Source: Gammaproteobacteria bacterium
GTDB lineage: Bacteria > Pseudomonadota > Gammaproteobacteria > GCF-002020875
DNA length: 32,064 nucleotides
Assembly (NCBI GenBank): GCA_013349825.1
Contig: DUYW01000005.1
Span: forward strand, 1 to 32,064
Direction: 5' to 3'
Part shown: piece by piece, positions 21,201-28,429 of the stretch
How positions within the stretch are numbered: the first letter of the stretch is position 1
Layout of the letters: every line of letters starts with the position of its first letter
Notes under the pieces: model-generated
Told to the model about the DNA's origin: nothing
Seen by the model: the letters and a program-made list of their open reading frames with translations, nothing else
The model's database searches: none
Position numbers and translations under genes: made by a program

Positions 21201-22129
21201 GTCACCTGCAGCTGGGGGAAGAGGTTTCCGGAATGGAGGAAGATAGTGCTGTAGTGGTGCAGAGTCAGCGTGTTGAGTTTGATCCGTCAAAAATGCCTGC
21301 AATGGATCTGTCGAGTCAGAAAACGGTCATTAATGGTATCGATTTTGGTACCCTGGCACTGCAGGCACACTCTACGAAGAGTGGCCTGTTTTTTGATGAT
21401 GTGGTGCTCAAGTCGGATGTGATGAATGTCTCTGCACAGGGGAGTTGGTTACAGAGAGAGGGAAAACCGATCTCCAAATTCAATATCAACCTGTACGGGG
21501 ATCAGTTGGGGTCAATCCTCTCACTGTTCGGTTATGGGGGAGATATTGATCGGGGCAAGAGCTCGATACATGTGAAGGCAGAGTGGCCTGACCGTCCGAC
21601 CGAGTTCTCCTTGAGCACAATAGAGGGGGAGCTGGAGCTCTCTGTCGAGAAAGGGCAGTTGAAGGATGTTGATCAGGGGATTGGTAGAGTTTTCGGCTTG
21701 TTGGGAATCCATACGTTGGTGCGCCGCCTAACGCTCGATTTTTCAGACCTGACCGATCAGGGGTTTCCGTTTGATACCATTTACGGCACCTTTAGCCTGT
21801 TGGATGGAAACGCTCATACACGTAATCTTGTACTGGACGGTCCGGCAGCCAAGATTAAAGTGGAGGGTCGAACCGGGATTGTTGCACAGGATTATGATCA
21901 GATTGTTGCGGTGAGCCCGAAAATCTCTGAAACGCTACCTGCAACAGGGGCGCTGTTGGCAGGGCCGGCAGGTGCTGTAGTGGGATCGGTGGTGTTGCTC
22001 TACCAGAAACTGTTTAGTGAGGATGAGATTGCCTTGACACGATATACTCTGACAGGCCAGTGGGACGATCCACAACTCGAAGAGATTAGAAAAGTGAGTG
22101 CCCCTGTATTTGAGCCAGAATACCCTTGA
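18257..22129 (+). CDS. yhdP: YhdP, AsmA-like envelope-spanning phospholipid transport protein
   Basis: YhdP is a very long AsmA-family protein anchored in the inner membrane. In E. coli it is one of three redundant proteins (with TamB and YdbH) that carry phospholipids to the outer membrane. This 1290-residue protein has one N-terminal membrane segment (about residues 15-38), a long periplasmic run of beta-rich repeats, and the conserved C-terminus (GRVFGLLGIHTLVRRLTLDF, then FPFDTIYG and a hydrophobic stretch rich in Gly and Ala). E. coli YhdP is about 1266 residues. I use ATG 18257; TTG 18254 is adjacent. It overlaps the end of rng by 17 nt. It contains a 9-G run at 19760-19768, the longest in the window. 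Confidence 0.93.
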   Translation: MLYPSSQQFLRSLWGTFWILCSTGLVVVAVLVILLRLSLPALPFYKQEIRDWLQAETGVPIEFEGVTAQLDGRFLQIEVVGVSLQKEGGGSAQVTLAGGSLKIDLLHSLSAGELISTGILLRNPSIAFEHQFQSILAMAQINTAEEGNMPVLLSWLLRQPSVVVENATLQLLQEQREGSESGLQWKLADIHFDWINSGYRHQATGTLVLDGENPSPVTLKLEWFGDLLSENGWDGLMYLEAPSTHLVTLIGGEANQMKGLAQGTGHIEFWGEWLSGKLEKGRASLRRDEAFKDEPGLKVGEFHWKREGEVAWRLQMEKLAWGGESDKQSHPTSALVKYLQDKTGQELILGAVDRIRLVPSPALSGLYATVMHGESGALVSGDLHDVKFRSYPNKESLFNQIESKMVLSNISVQGVKQAAGLGVAGVNGKLHLNEQEGFFMPANQPIFASLQHYYPDPQQLTLEQGLVSWRRRSRALLLSFRGIEGEIGALRLQGGGQLLLPGGGQSPFLDVNAHIQVQRIADLIQQLPERQLRPELVGWLNESLLSGKLIDGKIKLKGALNQFPFEQGEGLFQADLQVQDLYLKYADEWPTVTHSQAEIHFNNGAMRAKLKEGKLDGHPIHNISIHSDKIVDGPFEVHGQLVSESPKLLRTLENTPLSAQARQLNSVVTMSGYALLELDVVIPVDESPLQVDGRVELHDNQLNVAALDLQIDQLKGNVEFNHDGVMIEGVQGVMLGGPVLITAFTSETEQQPEVVIGLEGALQGAALEHWFGLAEMKAPLFQSESKTEWSGRLKIQREDIDIHLYSELQGVQLNTPEPFNKSAEARWPATLSMKVRSGEVESMQVSMPEHLHATLYKGKAAAPWKGRLFFGDREQTLPAGELRDGLELIGALEEIDLGAWYDLSVLMRQEGAVNHGLNSVRFGHLLLTADRASLFGQKLDQLVLKVERREQQSIHVELSSEQIEGSILVPHDSAEKWVVDLSHLQLGEEVSGMEEDSAVVVQSQRVEFDPSKMPAMDLSSQKTVINGIDFGTLALQAHSTKSGLFFDDVVLKSDVMNVSAQGSWLQREGKPISKFNINLYGDQLGSILSLFGYGGDIDRGKSSIHVKAEWPDRPTEFSLSTIEGELELSVEKGQLKDVDQGIGRVFGLLGIHTLVRRLTLDFSDLTDQGFPFDTIYGTFSLLDGNAHTRNLVLDGPAAKIKVEGRTGIVAQDYDQIVAVSPKISETLPATGALLAGPAGAVVGSVVLLYQKLFSEDEIALTRYTLTGQWDDPQLEEIRKVSAPVFEPEYP

Positions 22130-22269
22130 CGTTCTGGCACTCCAAAGATCCACTATGCACCCCTCTATTTTCAGTTTCTTGTGCGATGTTTGAGGCGCGA
22201 ACAGGATCTGCAGAGTACCATTGCCCACAATCTAAGAAGAGCACTCAATACTAGGAGTTAAAGATCAGG

Positions 22270-23712
22270 ATGAACCATTTGGAGTTGGCAACAAATCAGC
22301 TACTCGTACCCGGAGGGATTTCACAGCAAGAGATCCAGAACACGTTGCACCATATTATGGAGCGAGGTATGGATTATGCTGACCTCTATTTTCAGCAAAG
22401 TACCCATGAGTACTGGTCGCTGGAAGATGGGGTAGTGCGTGATGCAAGTTACGATATCGATTCTGGGGTGGGGGTGCGAGCGGTACAGGGTGAAAAGACC
22501 GGTTTTGCCTATTCAGATGAGATGAGTGCAGCATCATTGATGCAGGCTGCGAGTTCGGCACGCATTATCTCCAGTAGCGGGCAGGCGGGAGAGGTCAGGG
22601 TAGCAGCTGCGAAGGACTCTGGAGGCTCTCTTTACCCGGCAGAGAACCCTTTGCAATCAGTGACGGCAGAGAAGAAAGTTGAGCTGTTGCAAAACCTGGA
22701 TCAGTGGGCACGGGGAGCAGACCCCAGGGTGATACAGGTGATGGCGAGTCTGACGGCAGCCTATGATGTGGTACTGGTTGCGGGTAGTGATGCTACCTTG
22801 GCGGCAGATGTCCGTCCGCTTGTACGTCTCAACGTCTCTGTGATCGTAGAGCAGGGGGGGCGTAGAGAAACGGGTTCCTACGGCTTTGGGGGGCGCTCAG
22901 ACCTCTCTTTACTGTTTGTCTCGGGGCGTGCTGAGGCGGCAGCCAAAGAGGCCGTTCGGCAGGCGCTGGTGAACCTGGAGGCAGAGGATGCTCCCGCAGG
23001 GAATATGGAAGTAGTGCTTGGAAATGGCTGGCCTGGTGTGTTGCTGCATGAGGCTGTGGGGCATGGGTTAGAGGGTGACTTTAACCGTAAGGGAACTTCG
23101 GCATTTTCTGGGCGCATCGGTGAACAGGTTGCCAACCCACTCTGTACCGTAGTGGATAATGGCGCGATGGAGGGGCGACGTGGATCGCTTAATATTGACG
23201 ATGAGGGGACCCCTACACAGAGCACTACATTAATTGAAAATGGAATTTTGAAGGGTTACATGCAAGATAAAGTGAATGGTAGATTGATGGGTGGGGCCTC
23301 AACGGGTAATGGTCGCAGAGAGTCCTACGCGCATTTACCGATGCCTCGAATGACCAACACCTATATGTTGCCGGGTGAGCACACCCGTGAGGAGATGATT
23401 GCTTCTGTTGAGCGTGGTATTTTTGCGGTAAATTTCGGGGGAGGGCAGGTTGATATCACCTCAGGTAAATTTGTCTTTTCAGCCAATGAGGCCTATCTCA
23501 TTGAGAAAGGGCAGATCAAACAGCCGCTGCGGGGGGTCACCTTGATAGGCAATGGCCCGGAGGTGATGTCGAATATCTGTATGGTGGGAGATGATCTTAA
23601 ACTCGATTCGGGGATTGGTGTGTGTGGTAAAGAAGGGCAAAGTGTCCCTGTTGGGGTTGGTCAACCTACGTTAAAAGTGAGTGAATTAACCGTAGGGGGG
23701 ACAGAAGTATGA
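22270..23712 (+). CDS. tldD: TldD metalloprotease subunit
   Basis: TldD and PmbA (TldE) form a heterodimeric zinc protease that cleaves unfolded small peptides; in E. coli it matures microcin B17 and degrades the CcdA antitoxin. TldD holds the metal site: HEAVGH at residues 260-265 (H260, E261, H264), with the probable third ligand a cysteine in GVCGKEG near the C-terminus. The intact site argues for an active enzyme. Length 480 is normal. It overlaps pmbA as ATGA, so the two subunits are co-translated. The 140-nt gap upstream (22130-22269) holds no gene I can recognise. Confidence 0.96.
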   Translation: MNHLELATNQLLVPGGISQQEIQNTLHHIMERGMDYADLYFQQSTHEYWSLEDGVVRDASYDIDSGVGVRAVQGEKTGFAYSDEMSAASLMQAASSARIISSSGQAGEVRVAAAKDSGGSLYPAENPLQSVTAEKKVELLQNLDQWARGADPRVIQVMASLTAAYDVVLVAGSDATLAADVRPLVRLNVSVIVEQGGRRETGSYGFGGRSDLSLLFVSGRAEAAAKEAVRQALVNLEAEDAPAGNMEVVLGNGWPGVLLHEAVGHGLEGDFNRKGTSAFSGRIGEQVANPLCTVVDNGAMEGRRGSLNIDDEGTPTQSTTLIENGILKGYMQDKVNGRLMGGASTGNGRRESYAHLPMPRMTNTYMLPGEHTREEMIASVERGIFAVNFGGGQVDITSGKFVFSANEAYLIEKGQIKQPLRGVTLIGNGPEVMSNICMVGDDLKLDSGIGVCGKEGQSVPVGVGQPTLKVSELTVGGTEV

Positions 23713-25043
23713 TCGATCAAGAGCAGAAGTTACTGGAAACACTCACACAACAGATTCTGGATGAAGCAAAGCGCCAGGGTGCAACAGCCGCTGAGGCGGG
23801 TAGTCAGGTGGATCAGGGGTATACCACCTCAGTGCGCATGGGTGACGTGGAGACGATTGAACACCATAAAGATCGCGGTATGGGGGTTACGGTCTATTTT
23901 GGAAACCGCAAAGGGACCGCGAGTACCAGTGACTTTTCACCGCAAGCGGTGCAACAGACGGTGCGTTCGGCCTGTGATATTGCACGTTACACCCAGGAAG
24001 ACCCTTATGCAGGGCTGGCAGATCCTGAGCAGTTGGCAACAGAGTTTCCTGATCTGGAGCTGAGCCAGTCTTGGTCTACAGGGGTGGAGGAGAGTGTGGA
24101 GCTGGCCAAGCGTTGTGAACAGGCGGCACTGGATTATGATGCACGGATTGTCAATTCAGAAGGGGGTTCTGTCAGTAGCCACCACTCAATTCGGTTCTAT
24201 GGGAACAGCAACGGTTTTCTATCCGGGTACGATGCGACTCGGCACGGAATCAGCTGTTCAGTGATCGCCCAGACCCAGGGGGCTGATGAGATGCAGCGAG
24301 ATTACTGGTATAGCTCGGCGCGTGACCCGGAACAGTTGGGAGATGCGGCAGAGATTGGCCGGCGTGCAGCACAGCGGGCAGTGGATCGACTCGATAGTCG
24401 AAAAGGGATGACCTGCCAGGTGCCGGTCCTGTTTGATGCAACCATTGCAGGGGGGTTATTAGGGCACTTGATTGGGGCGATTCGAGGTGGAAACCTCTAC
24501 CGTAAAGCCACTTTTTTGCTCGACCATTTAGGGAAACCTATTTTTCCTCAAGAGATTTCCATCTACGAAGAGCCATTGTTGAAGCGGGCCTCAGCCAGTG
24601 CCCCTTTTGATAGTGACGGGGTGGCTACACGTGCTCAAAATTTTGTGACCGATGGGGTCCTGTCCAGTTATGTGCTGGACAGCTATTCTGCGCGCCGCCT
24701 GGAGATGCAGACCACCGGTAATGGCGGAGGTGTGCGTAACTTGAGAATGACCCACGGGACGCTGGATCAAGAGGGGCTATTGAAGAAAATGGGGACAGGG
24801 TTGTTGGTTACCGAATTGATGGGGCAAGGGGTTAACACCATTACCGGTGACTACTCGCGTGGTGCTGCAGGTTTCTGGGTAGAGGGTGGAGAGATCGCCT
24901 ACCCGGTCGATGAAATCACCATTGCGGGTAATCTGAAAGAGATGTTTGGTTCAATTGTTGAATCAGGCGCAGATATCGATCCCAGAGGCAATATACAGGT
25001 AGGCTCTATTTTGATTGAACAGATGAGTATTGCCGGCGAGTAG
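23709..25043 (+). CDS. pmbA: PmbA/TldE metalloprotease subunit
   Basis: PmbA is the second subunit of the TldD/TldE protease and lacks the zinc-binding HExxxH motif; here too there is no such motif. Family blocks include [32 protein letters not shown], and a C-terminal [30 protein letters not shown]. Length 444 is close to E. coli PmbA (450). The ATG overlaps the tldD stop in ATGA. In E. coli the two genes are unlinked; here they form one operon. A MITE-like repeat follows a few bases after the stop. Confidence 0.96.
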   Translation: MIDQEQKLLETLTQQILDEAKRQGATAAEAGSQVDQGYTTSVRMGDVETIEHHKDRGMGVTVYFGNRKGTASTSDFSPQAVQQTVRSACDIARYTQEDPYAGLADPEQLATEFPDLELSQSWSTGVEESVELAKRCEQAALDYDARIVNSEGGSVSSHHSIRFYGNSNGFLSGYDATRHGISCSVIAQTQGADEMQRDYWYSSARDPEQLGDAAEIGRRAAQRAVDRLDSRKGMTCQVPVLFDATIAGGLLGHLIGAIRGGNLYRKATFLLDHLGKPIFPQEISIYEEPLLKRASASAPFDSDGVATRAQNFVTDGVLSSYVLDSYSARRLEMQTTGNGGGVRNLRMTHGTLDQEGLLKKMGTGLLVTELMGQGVNTITGDYSRGAAGFWVEGGEIAYPVDEITIAGNLKEMFGSIVESGADIDPRGNIQVGSILIEQMSIAGE

Positions 25044-25057
25044 CCGTTTAAAATTAG

Positions 25058-25253
25058 TAACGATTCAGCTCACCCCTGAAATCCGCCATTTCGGCGTTCA
25101 AAAATGGTCATTTACACGTGTAACACTACGAGCTATGCTCGCGGTCACCTAAGGATAAGCTCACATTTTCTGCCTTGAGCGGGTGAATTTCAGGGGCAAC
25201 CTGAACAGCTGCTATCAAATTCTTTAACCTTTTTCGTAACCTCTGAATCGTTA
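25058..25253. repeat. MITE-like element with nested inverted repeats
   Basis: This fills most of the 284-nt gap between pmbA and rpsT. Outer arms are an exact 11-bp inverted repeat, TAACGATTCAG (25058-25068) and CTGAATCGTTA (25243-25253). Inner arms are an exact 10-bp inverted repeat, CCCCTGAAAT (25073-25082) and ATTTCAGGGG (25187-25196). A perfect 12-bp palindrome TTACACGTGTAA lies at 25112-25123. TTAAAAT occurs at 25048-25054 and again at 25254-25260, abutting the right arm, and may be a target duplication, though it is AT-rich and 3 nt off the left arm. No open reading frame of note. It looks like a non-autonomous mobile repeat with a partly decayed interior. Confidence 0.65.
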
Positions 25254-25268
25254 TTAAAATCAACAGGT

Positions 25269-25300
25269 AAAAAAATGGCCGACCCGTAAGGGTCGACCAT
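25269..25300 (-). terminator. Rho-independent terminator of rpsT
   Basis: On the minus strand, beginning 28 nt after the rpsT stop, an 11-bp stem (ATGGTCGACCC pairing with GGGTCGGCCAT, one G-T pair) closes a TTAC tetraloop and is followed directly by a run of T's. This is a classic intrinsic terminator. Confidence 0.93.
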
Positions 25301-25327
25301 CTCTTATTCAGTTTTCCAAAGTAATAT

Positions 25328-25588
25328 TTACATTACACGGATCTGGGCATTCATCCGGCTCTTGTGACGAGCCGCTTTGTTGCGGTGAATGAGTCCATTT
25401 TTTGCTGCGATGTCCAGTGCTGAGGATGCGCTCTTGTAGAGAGCCTCTGCCTCTTCACGATTGCCGGATTCGATTGCAGCCAATGCCTTCTTGAGGCTGG
25501 TGCGCATCATAGAACGGCGGCCCTGATTGTGAGTACGTCTTTTGTCAGCCTGACGTGCACGTTTGCGAGCTTGTAGTGAATTTGCCAA
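25328..25588 (-). CDS. rpsT: 30S ribosomal protein S20
   Basis: S20 is a small, highly basic helical protein binding the 5' domain and helix 44 of 16S rRNA. The 86-residue sequence starts MANSLQARKRARQADKRR and contains RSMMRTSLKKALAAI and LIHRNKAARHKSRM, all standard for S20. The start codon is TTG (25588-25586), with a strong AGGAG ribosome-binding site 6 nt upstream; E. coli rpsT also starts with UUG, and there the weak start is part of autoregulation. The gene has its own promoter and terminator and is divergent from murJ, the usual gammaproteobacterial arrangement. Confidence 0.98.
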   Translation of the reverse strand: MANSLQARKRARQADKRRTHNQGRRSMMRTSLKKALAAIESGNREEAEALYKSASSALDIAAKNGLIHRNKAARHKSRMNAQIRVM

Positions 25589-25653
25589 GGGTCTCTCCTG
25601 AGGAAATTTGGTTTTACTTAAATAGAATAACAGTATCTAAAAACGAGCCGCGT

Positions 25654-25682
25654 ATTTTCTTCGTTTTCTAACGGGGTGTCAA
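25654..25682 (-). promoter_or_regulatory. rpsT promoter
   Basis: On the minus strand a perfect TTGACA (25682-25677) is followed after exactly 17 bp by GAAAAT (25659-25654). The -10 matches the consensus at four of six positions. This places transcription start about 60 nt before the rpsT TTG codon. Confidence 0.65.
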
Positions 25683-25686
25683 TTGT

Positions 25687-25692
25687 TATCAT
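25687..25692 (+). promoter_or_regulatory. Candidate extended -10 for murJ
   Basis: TATCAT, one mismatch to TATAAT, is preceded by TGT (25684-25686), giving an extended -10 element. The -35 region (25664-25669) is weak. Transcription would start near 25699, about 30 nt before the murJ TTG. It lies 4 bp from the rpsT -35 hexamer on the other strand. Confidence 0.3.
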
Positions 25693-25728
25693 GGGAATAA
25701 TGATGAACTTTCTGAAAAATCTTCTATT

Positions 25729-27294
25729 TTGACCACTAAACTACTGAAGTCTACCTTGATTGTCAGCCTGATGACCATGCTCTCCCGTGTTCTTGGGTTG
25801 GTGCGTGATATTGTCTTTGCCCGCTATTTTGGGGCGGGAGGGGTGATGGATGCCTTTGTGGTCGCCTTTAAAATCCCCAATTTCCTGCGTCGACTGTTTG
25901 CCGAGGGGGCCTTCTCGCAAGCTTTTGTGCCGGTACTGTCGGAGAGGCGCTCTAATGGATCAGAGCTGGAGGTGCGACAGTTGACGGATGCAGTGGCCGG
26001 TACATTGGGGGGGGTACTGTTGCTGGTGACGGTCATCGGCGTGGTCGCAGCACCACTCTTTATCATGCTGTTTGCCCCTGGATTTGTCGGTGAGAGTGAC
26101 CGTTTCGAGTTGGCAACGGGCATGTTACGCATTACCTTCCCCTATCTGCTGCTGATCTCACTCACCGCCTTTGCTGGTGGTATCCTCAACACCTATAGCC
26201 GTTTTGCCATTCCAGCGGTGACGCCGGTCTTTCTCAACCTCTCGATGATTGCTGCTGCAATCTGGCTCTCCCCAATGATGGAGGTGCCGGTGACCGCACT
26301 GGCCTGGGGGGTATTGGTCGGTGGAGTGGTGCAGCTGCTATTCCAGATTCCAGCACTACTCAAATTGGGGATGTTGCCACGCCCCCGTTTTCGCTGGCAC
26401 GACTCCGGGGTACGCAAAATCATCAAACTGATGATTCCTACGCTGTTCGGTGCCTCAGTGGCACAGATCAATCTGCTGTTGGATCTGGTGATCGCCTCAT
26501 TGATTACCGCAGGCAGTATGTCCTGGCTCTACTACTCCGACCGCTTAATGGAGTTTCCATTGGGAGTCTTCGGTATCGCCCTCTCTACAGTGATCCTTCC
26601 CAAACTTTCAGGGCACTTTGCGGAAGAGAACCATGAAGCCTTTAACCGCACCATGGATTGGGCATTAAGGTTGGTAGTGCTGATTGCGCTCCCCGCCAGT
26701 GCAGGGCTTTTTCTACTGGCTGAACCGATGTTGGCTCTGCTGTTTCAGCGTGGCGAATTTACGGCCTACGATGTTGATATGGCGGCTGTTAGCTTGATGG
26801 CCTATTCACTTGGTCTGGTGGGGTTTATTCTGGTAAAGGTGCTGATTAATGGCTATTTTTCACGTCAGGATACCCGTACACCGGTCAAATACGGGCTGGT
26901 GGCAATGGTCTCCAATATGGGGCTTAATATTCTCTTCGTCGGGTTGATGGTGCAGGCAGAGTATGGTGCACCCCATGCCGGTTTGGCGCTGGCCACAGCA
27001 GGGTCCTCTCTGCTCAATGCATGGCTGCTCTATCGTGGTTTGCAACAGCGGCAAGTCTATCGACCGCTAGCGGGCTGGCGGCATCATCTGCTGCAGGTGG
27101 TGCTGGCGTTGACTGCGATGTCCCTCTTTCTCTACTGGAGTGGCGGGCTGTTTGAGGGGTGGTTGGATGAGCTGCTCTGGTACCGAATTGCCCTGTTGAG
27201 CGGGGTCATTGTAGCTGCTGCCGGGATCTATTTTACTGTGCTCTATCTATTCGGAATGCGGTCTGCGCAACTGCGATACGATACGGTAGAATAG
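25729..27294 (+). CDS. murJ: MurJ, lipid II flippase
   Basis: MurJ is a multispanning MOP-superfamily protein that moves lipid II across the cytoplasmic membrane. The 521-residue sequence is hydrophobic throughout, with about 14 helices, and has the signature RDIVFARYFGAGGVMDAFVVAFKIPNFLRRLFAEGAFSQAFVPV near the N-terminus. The start is taken as TTG 25729 because the preceding frame has no other start and the encoded TKLLKSTLIVSLMTMLSRVLG aligns well with the E. coli N-terminus; the next in-frame ATG would cut into the first helix. There is no evident ribosome-binding site before the TTG. ribF follows 4 nt after the stop. An 8-G run is at 26007-26014. Confidence 0.95.
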   Translation: MTTKLLKSTLIVSLMTMLSRVLGLVRDIVFARYFGAGGVMDAFVVAFKIPNFLRRLFAEGAFSQAFVPVLSERRSNGSELEVRQLTDAVAGTLGGVLLLVTVIGVVAAPLFIMLFAPGFVGESDRFELATGMLRITFPYLLLISLTAFAGGILNTYSRFAIPAVTPVFLNLSMIAAAIWLSPMMEVPVTALAWGVLVGGVVQLLFQIPALLKLGMLPRPRFRWHDSGVRKIIKLMIPTLFGASVAQINLLLDLVIASLITAGSMSWLYYSDRLMEFPLGVFGIALSTVILPKLSGHFAEENHEAFNRTMDWALRLVVLIALPASAGLFLLAEPMLALLFQRGEFTAYDVDMAAVSLMAYSLGLVGFILVKVLINGYFSRQDTRTPVKYGLVAMVSNMGLNILFVGLMVQAEYGAPHAGLALATAGSSLLNAWLLYRGLQQRQVYRPLAGWRHHLLQVVLALTAMSLFLYWSGGLFEGWLDELLWYRIALLSGVIVAAAGIYFTVLYLFGMRSAQLRYDTVE

Positions 27295-27298
27295 TACG

Positions 27299-28237
27299 AT
27301 GGAACTGATTCGCGGACTGCACAACCTCAAGGCGCACCATCATGGCTGCGTTGCTACCATAGGCAATTTTGATGGGGTCCATCTGGGGCATCAACATGTC
27401 TTGGGTGAGCTGGCTGAGAAGGCAGAAGAGATGAAGTTGCCGGCAGTGGTCATCACCTTCGAACCACAGCCGCAGGAGTTTTTTATCCCAGACCGTTGTC
27501 CTGGACGTCTCACCCGTTTCCGGGAGAAGATCAAGGCGTTGCGACGTCTGGCTGTTGATCGGGTCTTTACCCTCCACTTCAGTCAGAAGCTGGCTGCGAT
27601 GGAGCCGGAAGATTTTATTCAGCAGGTTTTGGTTGATGGGTTGGGTGTGCGTTACCTGGTGGTAGGGGATGATTTCCGGTTCGGGCAGAAGCGCCGAGGT
27701 AGCTTTGAAATGTTGCAGCAAGCGGGGCAAGAACACGGTTTCCAGGTGGTCAACATGCACACCTTTCAGCTGGCGGGGGAGCGGGTCAGTAGCACGCTGA
27801 TTCGCCAATCATTGAAAGAGGGAGATCTTGACCATGCAGAGATTCTGTTGGGTCGTCCCTATCGGATGTGCGGGCGCGTTGCCCATGGACACAAGCGGGG
27901 GCGACAGATCGGTTTTCCAACCGCCAATATCCATCTTCACCGTAAGGTCTCGCCGATTGAGGGGGTGTTTGCGGTCGAAATGTTCGGGGTTGAGGGTGAG
28001 CCGGTATCCGGTGTTGCCAATGTCGGAACGCGTCCGACTGTAAATGGAACCCGGACCGTACTGGAGGTTCATCTGCTCAATTTTGAAAGGGATATCTATG
28101 GAAGTCATGTCTCGGTTGATTTTCTCAAGAAGATTCGCAATGAGCAGAAGTTTGACTCCTTTGAGCTATTGAAGGAGCAGATCCTGATCGATGCCACACA
28201 GGCTCGGGATTATTTTACGGCCCGTTATGCCATGTGA
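27299..28237 (+). CDS. ribF: Bifunctional riboflavin kinase/FAD synthetase
   Basis: RibF phosphorylates riboflavin to FMN and adenylates FMN to FAD. The N-terminal nucleotidyltransferase domain has TIGNFDGVHLGHQHV and VVGDDFRFGQKRRG and the C-terminal flavokinase domain has GRVAHGHKRGRQIGFPTANIHL and GVANVGTRPTVNGT. Length 312 matches E. coli RibF (313). murJ-ribF-ileS-lspA is a common gammaproteobacterial order. A 192-nt gap follows before ileS. Confidence 0.97.
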   Translation: MELIRGLHNLKAHHHGCVATIGNFDGVHLGHQHVLGELAEKAEEMKLPAVVITFEPQPQEFFIPDRCPGRLTRFREKIKALRRLAVDRVFTLHFSQKLAAMEPEDFIQQVLVDGLGVRYLVVGDDFRFGQKRRGSFEMLQQAGQEHGFQVVNMHTFQLAGERVSSTLIRQSLKEGDLDHAEILLGRPYRMCGRVAHGHKRGRQIGFPTANIHLHRKVSPIEGVFAVEMFGVEGEPVSGVANVGTRPTVNGTRTVLEVHLLNFERDIYGSHVSVDFLKKIRNEQKFDSFELLKEQILIDATQARDYFTARYAM

Positions 28238-28354
28238 TGACCACTACTGGAGCGTAGCTATAGCACTCGAACCAATTGGATGGGTTGAGCGCCTTGTTTC
28301 CAGACCTGCAATCGATGATCTCTGCCTAAGGAACCCCTGATAAAGTGAAATTAC

Positions 28355-28363
28355 TGGTAAAAT
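28355..28363 (+). promoter_or_regulatory. Candidate extended -10 promoter for ileS
   Basis: In the 192-nt ribF-ileS gap (28238-28429), TGGTAAAAT (28355-28363) matches an extended -10 element (TGn followed by five of six bases of TATAAT). No good -35 hexamer is present at 16-18 bp. A start near 28370 would give a leader of about 60 nt. The rest of the gap shows no other clear feature. Confidence 0.3.
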
Positions 28364-28429
28364 GGACTCCTTTCAGGCCCATTCCCCCCAAAGTGGAATG
28401 AACTATTGGTAGTTTTACGGATCAACGCA

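Noticed and set aside
22130-22269. Possible remnant of a gene between yhdP and tldD
   Set aside because: The 140-nt gap gives no recognisable translation in any frame that I can support.
28278-28290. GGATGGGTTGAGC, resembling half of a dispersed palindromic repeat known from other Gammaproteobacteria
   Set aside because: The complementary arm is missing and there is no second copy in the window.
28380-28400. Hairpin CATTCC/GGAATG upstream of ileS
   Set aside because: Six-bp stem with a 9-nt loop and no T-run; too weak to call a terminator or attenuator.
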